Assembly (NCBI GenBank): GCA_030053935.1
Contig: JASGCU010000009.1
Span: 6,294 to 47,548 of the forward strand
DNA: 41,255 nucleotides
Reading direction: 5' to 3'
From: Chitinophagaceae bacterium
Lineage (GTDB): Bacteria; Bacteroidota; Bacteroidia; Cytophagales; JASGCU01
Below, one piece after another: positions 35,989 to 41,255 of this stretch. The number at the start of each line of letters is the position of its first letter. Positions within the stretch are counted from its first letter, which is position 1. Position numbers and translations under genes: made by a program. The notes under the pieces were generated by a model. That model was not told the origin of the DNA. It made no database searches and worked only from the letters and a program-made list of their open reading frames with translations.

Positions 35989-36222
35989 ATTCTTGCTTTT
36001 TATTTATTTAAAGAGATTTTATGATATATTTCTCAAACATTTGCATTGCAAAATTACATTTTTTTGTATTTATTCGAATCCATAGTTTAATATACTTGTT
36101 TTTATGAAACAAAAGACCATAAGTATCTATATTTTTTTATATAAGGGGACTTTATAAGACATTTTTGTAATTTTACTTGAAAAGATTCTTAATAATTAAC
36201 AACACATAATAATACATTAAAA

Positions 36223-37497
36223 ATGCTACCAGATAGAGAAATTTTTACTCTCATACAAAAAGAAAGAGAGAGACAAGAAGGTGGGCTTGAACTTATTGCT
36301 TCTGAGAACTATGTTTCAGAGAATGTTTTAGAAGCAGTGGGAAGTATTCTGACAAATAAATATGCGGAAGGACTTCCCAAGAAGCGATATTACGGAGGAT
36401 GTGAGGTAGTGGATGAAATAGAGCAGCTGGCAATTGATAGGTTGAAAAGTTTGTTTCGTTTAGAATGGGCAAATGTTCAGCCACATAGCGGAGCGCAGGC
36501 AAATGCGGCAGTTCTATTATCATTTTTGAATGCGGGAGATACTATTTTAGGTTTTAACCTTATGCACGGCGGGCATTTGACTCACGGGTCGCCTGTAAAT
36601 TCTTCAGGGAAATTATACAGAGCTGTTTTTTACGAAGTAAAAAAAGAAAGCGGTATTATAGATTATAATTCATTAGAAGCAGTAGCCAAAAAAGAAAAAC
36701 CGAAGTTGATTATTTGCGGTGCATCGGCTTATAGTAGAGATTGGGATTATAAAAGATTTAGACATGTGGCAGACGAAGTAGGAGCTCTTTTATTGGCAGA
36801 TATATCCCATCCTGCGGGCTTAATTGCCCATAATTTACTGAATGACCCTTTTGATTTTTGCCATATTGTAACCTCTACTACTCATAAGACATTGCGAGGA
36901 ACGAGGGGAGGTGTTATTATGATGCGAAGGGACTTTCCCAACCCTTTTGGAATGCAGACCCCCAAAGGAGAAGTGAAAATGATGAGCAATCTTTTGGATA
37001 GTGCTGTATTCCCTGGAACGCAGGGAGGTCCTCTGCAACACGTGATAGCAGGAAAAGCGATAGCTTTTCGAGAAGCACAAACAGAGAATTATAAACAATA
37101 TATCATCCAAGTGCAAAAAAATGCTCGTGCTATGGCAGAAGAATTCAAACGCAGAAAATATACCATTGTTTCCGATGGAACTGATAATCATCTACTACTT
37201 ATAGACCTTCATTCCAAAAATATATCAGGCAAAGATGCTGAAAATCTTCTTATCAAAGCGGATATAACTCTCAATAAAAATATGATTCCTTTTGATGACA
37301 AGTCACCTTTTATAACATCGGGTATAAGAATCGGAACACCCGCTGTCACCACACGAGGACTCAAAGAAGACGATATGCTGAGAATAGTAGATATTATAGA
37401 CAATGTTTTCAAACAGAGAGATAATCCTTCTCAAATACATTCTGTAAAAACAGAAGTAAACAATTGGATGAAACAATATCCCATTTTTTCTTGGTAA
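36223..37497 (+). CDS. glyA: Serine hydroxymethyltransferase
   Basis: 424-residue PLP enzyme that interconverts serine and glycine while loading one-carbon units on tetrahydrofolate. [10 protein letters not shown] (about 22-31), [11 protein letters not shown] (about 84-94), the HGGHLTHG loop and the PLP-lysine motif [13 protein letters not shown] (Lys222) are all standard. PGTQGGP follows at about 265-271. It starts a plus-strand run with obgE 25 bases downstream. Upstream are 234 bases after the decayed Rpn gene, where the promoter should lie; I cannot pick it with confidence. Confidence 0.97.
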   Translation: MLPDREIFTLIQKERERQEGGLELIASENYVSENVLEAVGSILTNKYAEGLPKKRYYGGCEVVDEIEQLAIDRLKSLFRLEWANVQPHSGAQANAAVLLSFLNAGDTILGFNLMHGGHLTHGSPVNSSGKLYRAVFYEVKKESGIIDYNSLEAVAKKEKPKLIICGASAYSRDWDYKRFRHVADEVGALLLADISHPAGLIAHNLLNDPFDFCHIVTSTTHKTLRGTRGGVIMMRRDFPNPFGMQTPKGEVKMMSNLLDSAVFPGTQGGPLQHVIAGKAIAFREAQTENYKQYIIQVQKNARAMAEEFKRRKYTIVSDGTDNHLLLIDLHSKNISGKDAENLLIKADITLNKNMIPFDDKSPFITSGIRIGTPAVTTRGLKEDDMLRIVDIIDNVFKQRDNPSQIHSVKTEVNNWMKQYPIFSW

Positions 37498-37522
37498 AAA
37501 AATATTAACAACAGAACATTCA

Positions 37523-38515
37523 ATGGCAGAAAATAATTTTATAGATTCTATAAAAATCTATTGTAAATCAGGTAACGGAGGAGCGGGTTCAAGACATTTT
37601 CTGCGAGAGAAGTTTAAACCAAATGGAGGACCCGATGGAGGAAATGGAGGACGTGGTGGACATATTATCGTAAAAGGAAACTCACAAATGTGGACTCTCC
37701 TGCACTTGAGATATAGAAAGCATATAAACGCAGAAAATGGATATGGAGGAGAAAAAAATAGAGCATCCGGAGCCCAAGGAGAGGATATTATTATAGAAGT
37801 CCCCCTCGGAACGATAGCAAAAGACAGCGAAACAGGAGAAATTCTGTTAGAAATAATGGAAGATAAACAAGAACTCATCCTCTTAGAAGGAGGAAAAGGA
37901 GGATACGGAAACGATTATTTTAAAACTGCTACCAATCAAGCCCCTCAATATGCCCAACCAGGAATTCCTGGACAAGAAAAATGGATACAGTTTGAACTCA
38001 AGATATTGGCAGATGTGGGATTTGTTGGATTTCCTAATGCAGGCAAATCTACTCTTTTATCTGTCATCTCCGCCGCAAAACCTCATATAGCTCCTTATCC
38101 ATTTACTACTATACAACCCAATATAGGCGTAGTGAAATATAAAGAACACAGATCTTTTATTGCCGCCGATATACCCGGTATTATAGAAGGGGCTGCCGAA
38201 GGAAAGGGATTAGGACTGCAATTTATCCGACATATAGAAAGAAATACCCTACTGCTTTTTATAATTCCCATAGATTCCACAGATATTCAAAATGAATATA
38301 GAATTTTACTGCACGAATTAGTGAAGTATAACTCTCATCTCTTAGATAAAAAACGACTTTTAGCCATAAGCAAATGCGATATGGTAGATGAAGAGTTTTT
38401 GAACAGCATCAAACAACAACTGCCTCAAGAAATAGAGCATGTATTTATTTCCAGTATTACCCAACAAGGAATCAATACCCTGAAAGATACTATATGGAAA
38501 TTACTGAACTCTTAA
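37523..38515 (+). CDS. obgE: Obg-family GTPase
   Basis: 330-residue GTPase involved in late 50S ribosome assembly and stress signalling. The glycine-rich Obg domain covers about 1-160 (NGGAGSRHF, GGPDGGNGGRGGH, GGKGGYGN). The G domain follows: G1 GFPNAGKST (169-177), G2/G3 FTTIQPNIG and DIPGIIEGA, and SKCD as G4 (about 290-293). The C-terminal OCT domain of some Obg proteins is absent, as in many Bacteroidota. Downstream by 15 bases begins a DNA methyltransferase gene, which may read through from the glyA-obgE promoter. Confidence 0.96.
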   Translation: MAENNFIDSIKIYCKSGNGGAGSRHFLREKFKPNGGPDGGNGGRGGHIIVKGNSQMWTLLHLRYRKHINAENGYGGEKNRASGAQGEDIIIEVPLGTIAKDSETGEILLEIMEDKQELILLEGGKGGYGNDYFKTATNQAPQYAQPGIPGQEKWIQFELKILADVGFVGFPNAGKSTLLSVISAAKPHIAPYPFTTIQPNIGVVKYKEHRSFIAADIPGIIEGAAEGKGLGLQFIRHIERNTLLLFIIPIDSTDIQNEYRILLHELVKYNSHLLDKKRLLAISKCDMVDEEFLNSIKQQLPQEIEHVFISSITQQGINTLKDTIWKLLNS

Positions 38516-38530
38516 ACATACATACAACAT

Positions 38531-39331
38531 ATGAAAACATTTGATGAAAATATATTAACCGATTCTCTTTGGGTATTAGGGGAAAGGGATAAGCAATTTG
38601 GACACAGTAATGTATATCATGGCAATTTTATTCCACAGATTCCCCGACAATTTATAGAAAGATTTACAGAAGAGGGAGATGTGGTATTAGATGCTTTTTT
38701 AGGAAGCGGAACTACTCTCATAGAATGCAGAGAAAAAAAACGATACGGAATAGGCATAGAACTTCAAGAGAAAGTAGCCGAGATGGCAGGTAATATCATA
38801 TTAGGAAATAATAATGGTTTTTTTGATAAAAAGAGAGAAGAGTTAGAAGCTTTGAATCTCAAAATACTTTGTGGGGACTCTACTTCTTTGGAAATGAAGA
38901 AAACCGTTGGGGAACAATTACAAGAATGGAATAAAAAAATAAAACTTCTTCTTTTACACCCTCCCTATTTTGATATTATTAAATTTAGTGAGGATGCGAA
39001 TGATTTGAGCAATGCCAAAAGTTTGGATATTTTTAACTCTTTATTAGGAAACATAGTAGATAATTACCTTCCGCTGATGGAAAAAAATAGTCATATAGCT
39101 TTAGTTATTGCAGACAAATATGCAGAAAGTCAATGGGTTCCTTTAGGTTTTTATGCAATGCAAGAAATACTCAAAAGAAAAGAACTCATACTCAAAGCAA
39201 CTATCATAAAGAACATGTCGGGTAATAGAGGAAAGATACAACAAGAAGCTTTGTGGAGATACAGAGCATTAAAAGGAGGTTTTTATATATTTAAACACGA
39301 ATACATTTTTTTATTTCAAAAAGTAATGTAA
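38531..39331 (+). CDS. DNA methyltransferase, FxGxG-first arrangement
   Basis: 266-residue amino-DNA methyltransferase (N6-adenine or N4-cytosine). The SAM-binding motif DAFLGSGTT (54-62) comes first and the catalytic motif HPPY (143-146) later, so the order is that of alpha/gamma-class enzymes, opposite to the other methyltransferase of the locus. The usual first residue of the catalytic motif (D/N/S) is His here. No separate target-recognition domain is obvious at this short length. It lies 15 bases after obgE and 6 bases before the putative endonuclease. Two methyltransferases with one endonuclease suggest an asymmetric target with each strand modified by its own enzyme. Confidence 0.82.
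   Translation: MKTFDENILTDSLWVLGERDKQFGHSNVYHGNFIPQIPRQFIERFTEEGDVVLDAFLGSGTTLIECREKKRYGIGIELQEKVAEMAGNIILGNNNGFFDKKREELEALNLKILCGDSTSLEMKKTVGEQLQEWNKKIKLLLLHPPYFDIIKFSEDANDLSNAKSLDIFNSLLGNIVDNYLPLMEKNSHIALVIADKYAESQWVPLGFYAMQEILKRKELILKATIIKNMSGNRGKIQQEALWRYRALKGGFYIFKHEYIFLFQKVM
39271..39306 (+). repeat. Copy 1 of an imperfect direct repeat (methyltransferase 3' end)
   Basis: This 36-base stretch in the last codons of the first methyltransferase recurs at 41220-41255 with one missing base and three substitutions; the longest identical run is 18 bases. Here it encodes the residues GGFYIFKHEY. See copy 2. Confidence 0.7.
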
Positions 39332-39337
39332 AGAAAC

Positions 39338-40327
39338 ATGGGAGCACATACATTTATAGTAAACACTGATACATTTCCACTCTGCAGAGATAGTGGTTTT
39401 GTAGCAATACCAAAAGAGGAAAGAGAAAAGCCATTATGGGAAAAAACACAAGCGGATATTTTAGCAGATATATCTTGTCTAAGAGTGGGTGATTCTGTGT
39501 TTTTTTATGAGATTCAGGTAGGGTTTCATGGAATTTATGAAGTTCATAGTTTACCTTTTGTAGATAATACGGATGAAATATATCCTTATAAAGCACTTAT
39601 AAGACCTAAATATTATTTACCTATACCATTAAAAGAAAGCAGAGCATTTGGGTTAAAAAATTCTGCTACAGACCTTCGTTCTATCTTTTATAAAAAAGTA
39701 TTAGGAAGAGGTAAAGCAAATACACATCTTTTTCCTGAAGAAGAAAAATTATTAACAGAACTTTTATTTAAAGCTAATAACGGAGTAAAAGAGCTTATTA
39801 TAAATCCTTACCAAGCAAAACAATCACAGAGGATATTTTTTAATATTGAACCCAATGAACAAGGGGAGGTGAGGTATGAAAAGATATTAGAAGGATGGAT
39901 TGTTCAGAATATAGATGATTTGAAAGCAAATACCAGCGTCTTTTTAGGGGATATACAAGATATAGAATGCTTTGCAAATTATGTCCCTATAAATATTGCA
40001 GGTGGAAATATAGACATATTAGTATATCATAAAAAGAAAATACAAAATAAAGAAATACGGTATAAGATATCCATTATAGAATTGAAAAAAGGAGATATTA
40101 ACATAGATGCTGTGAAAGAATTAGAGACCTATATAAAGTGGGCTTATGAAAATATTAGCAACGGAGATATGGAAATTATTCAACCAATACTTATTGGAAA
40201 AAGAATAAGAAATGAAGCAATAGAAAGATGTAAACATTATTCCATTAATGAAAGAAAACCTTTATTAATAGAATATAACATTGATACAGCAAATAAATGG
40301 ATTCATTTTTTACAAAAACAATACTAA
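39338..40327 (+). CDS. Putative restriction endonuclease: EVE-like plus PD-(D/E)XK
   Basis: 329-residue protein. Residues of about 1-95 resemble an EVE/PUA-like domain (TFIVNTDTFP at the start, LRVGDSVFFYE, GIYEVHSLPFVD), a fold that reads modified bases. The C-terminal part (about 175-290) has the PD-(D/E)XK pattern: an upstream Glu near 185 (EKILEGWI), D226 in GGNIDILVY and E248-x-K250 in SIIELKKG, similar to the NucS/DUF91 type of nuclease. Its position between two DNA methyltransferase genes (6 bases after one, 2 bases before the other) argues for a restriction endonuclease. Whether it cuts unmodified or modified DNA is open; an EVE-like sensor would allow the latter. No trained family name given. 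Confidence 0.72.
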   Translation: MGAHTFIVNTDTFPLCRDSGFVAIPKEEREKPLWEKTQADILADISCLRVGDSVFFYEIQVGFHGIYEVHSLPFVDNTDEIYPYKALIRPKYYLPIPLKESRAFGLKNSATDLRSIFYKKVLGRGKANTHLFPEEEKLLTELLFKANNGVKELIINPYQAKQSQRIFFNIEPNEQGEVRYEKILEGWIVQNIDDLKANTSVFLGDIQDIECFANYVPINIAGGNIDILVYHKKKIQNKEIRYKISIIELKKGDINIDAVKELETYIKWAYENISNGDMEIIQPILIGKRIRNEAIERCKHYSINERKPLLIEYNIDTANKWIHFLQKQY

Positions 40328-40329
40328 AG

Positions 40330-41163
40330 ATGGAATTAAAAGAACATAAAAATACAATATACTGTGGGGATGCTTTGGAAACATTACAAAAGCTCCCAAA
40401 AGAATCTGTTCACCTTATAATAACCTCCCCACCCTATAATCTTAATATTGCCTATAATAATCATAATGATGAAATGCCCTATAATCAGTATTTAGAATGG
40501 ATGGGCAACATTTGGAAAGAATGTAAAGAAGTGTTAGTAAAAGGAGGAAGATTATGCATTAATATTGGAGAGAATAAGAGACAAAATATTACCTGTCCCA
40601 CTTATTCTGCTTTTATTCAACAGTGTGTAGATAGAGATATGCTTTACAGAGGAACTATTATATGGAATAAAAACAGTGCTGCAAATCATACTGCATGGGG
40701 CAGTTGGAATAGTTGCTCTAATCCTCATCTGGTGCCGAGGCATGAATATATTATTATCTTTTCAAAAGGAGATTATAAATTAGAAGGAGATAAAAAAAAT
40801 TGTGACCTGCAAGAAGACGGAAAAGAATTTATGGAATTTACCCGAAGCGTATGGACTATGGGAACAGAAAGTAAGACAAAAATAGGACATCCCGCACCTT
40901 TTCCTTTGGAACTGCCGAGAAGATTGATAAAATTTTACTCTTATAGAGGAAATACTGTCTTAGATCCTTTTTCGGGAAGCGGCACTACAGGCGTTGCCGC
41001 AGTATCCTTGATGAGAAATTGTATACTTATAGATAATTCTGAGGAGTATTGCTTGCTTGCCAAAACAAGAATAGAGAAAGAAGGAAATAATTTGTTTCAA
41101 AAAAATACAATAGATATACAAAATTCAGTATCTGCTCTCAAATATACTAGTATTGATAAATAA
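40330..41163 (+). CDS. Beta-class DNA methyltransferase (TSPPY)
   Basis: 277-residue DNA methyltransferase with the catalytic TSPPY at 32-36 and the SAM-binding DPFSGSGTT at 212-220, the catalytic-first order of the beta class. SPPY is frequent in N4-cytosine methyltransferases but also occurs in N6-adenine enzymes. The region between (about 110-185, including AWGSWNSCSNPHLVPRHEY) is the target-recognition part. I start at 40330, just after the endonuclease stop, because MELKEHKNTIYCGDAL is the family-like beginning; the longer frame from 40297 overlaps the endonuclease. A strong hairpin terminator follows at 41163-41199. Confidence 0.88.
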   Translation: MELKEHKNTIYCGDALETLQKLPKESVHLIITSPPYNLNIAYNNHNDEMPYNQYLEWMGNIWKECKEVLVKGGRLCINIGENKRQNITCPTYSAFIQQCVDRDMLYRGTIIWNKNSAANHTAWGSWNSCSNPHLVPRHEYIIIFSKGDYKLEGDKKNCDLQEDGKEFMEFTRSVWTMGTESKTKIGHPAPFPLELPRRLIKFYSYRGNTVLDPFSGSGTTGVAAVSLMRNCILIDNSEEYCLLAKTRIEKEGNNLFQKNTIDIQNSVSALKYTSIDK

Positions 41164-41199
41164 AAAGCACTTTGAAACATGCTTTCATTAAGTGCTTTT
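41163..41199 (+). terminator. Intrinsic terminator after the restriction-modification locus
   Basis: AAAAGCACTT (41163-41172) pairs perfectly with AAGTGCTTTT (41190-41199), and an inner TGAAA/TTTCA adds five more pairs after a two-base bulge. The T run closes the stem on plus. It starts at the last base of the methyltransferase stop codon. Confidence 0.8.
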
Positions 41200-41219
41200 C
41201 ACCCAATTACAAAATATTT

Positions 41220-41255
41220 TAAAGGAGTTTTTATATATTTAAACATCAATACATG
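41220..41255 (+). repeat. Copy 2 of the direct repeat; methyltransferase-end remnant
   Basis: Matches 39271-39306 apart from one missing G, the first base and two substitutions. In the frame that would give FYIFKHQYM, a TAA lies just upstream (41219-41221), so it is not part of an intact methyltransferase. It may be the trace of a duplicated or exchanged methyltransferase gene; the window ends here. Confidence 0.6.

Noticed and set aside
35849-36085. 78-codon plus-strand open frame
   Set aside because: It is antisense to the N-terminal part of the decayed Rpn-family gene, whose reading in the other strand is clearly homologous.
1-41255. CRISPR array, tRNA or rRNA genes, intact insertion sequences
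   Set aside because: No regularly spaced repeats, no tRNA T-loop signatures in the gaps, and no transposase with flanking inverted repeats were found by eye.

Overview
The window is AT-rich DNA (roughly a third G+C or less by eye) from what is most likely a member of the Bacteroidota. The clues are inferential: a secreted GH3/serine-hydrolase fusion, an editing-domain-free ProS of about 490 residues, a DUF2279-type protein, a Tat-type Gfo/Idh/MocA oxidoreductase, an Rpn/PDDEXK_2 relic, and start sites without strong Shine-Dalgarno sequences. I saw no rRNA, tRNA, CRISPR array or intact insertion sequence.

Layout. (1) 1-1683: the cut-off 3' part of an AAA/ABC-type ATPase gene overlapping a DUF4435 (TOPRIM-like) gene, the gene pairing of PARIS-type anti-phage systems. 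(2) 1817-10430: housekeeping genes: a GH3-serine hydrolase fusion, queA-trxB-thioesterase, then on the minus strand queD, a double SRPBCC protein and proS. (3) 10431-11693: about 1.26 kb without a convincing gene but with several hairpins. (4) 11694-20015: ribBA and an SDR on plus, then a minus-strand series of DedA, two Gfo/Idh/MocA oxidoreductases around a small protein, two small membrane proteins, lipA and a methyltransferase. (5) 20249-32787: a minus-strand surface-glycan block. Read in transcription order it is GT2, GNAT, acyl carrier protein, KAS III, Rieske oxygenase, SDR, KAS III, methyltransferase, sugar aminotransferase, then two large membrane proteins (a GT39-like one and a TPR/multi-TM/LamG-like one). 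(6) 33110-36222: a DUF2279 protein, a TIGR01777 epimerase-like protein, a terminator and a decayed Rpn-family gene. (7) 36223-41163: glyA, obgE, then a compact restriction-modification locus with two DNA methyltransferases around an EVE-like/PD-(D/E)XK protein.

The most interesting part is 25191-32787. The aminotransferase could make a nucleotide-linked 4-amino sugar. The dedicated carrier protein, two ketosynthases with intact Cys-His-Asn triads, the SDR and the Rieske oxygenase could build an oxidised short acyl group. The GNAT could attach it to the amino group, and the GT2 enzyme could load the sugar onto a polyprenyl phosphate for the downstream membrane transferases. This resembles the logic of viosamine-type glycan islands and of the Arn system, but the Rieske enzyme and paired KAS III genes are unusual. 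The pathway is an inference from gene content; each family call rests on visible motifs.
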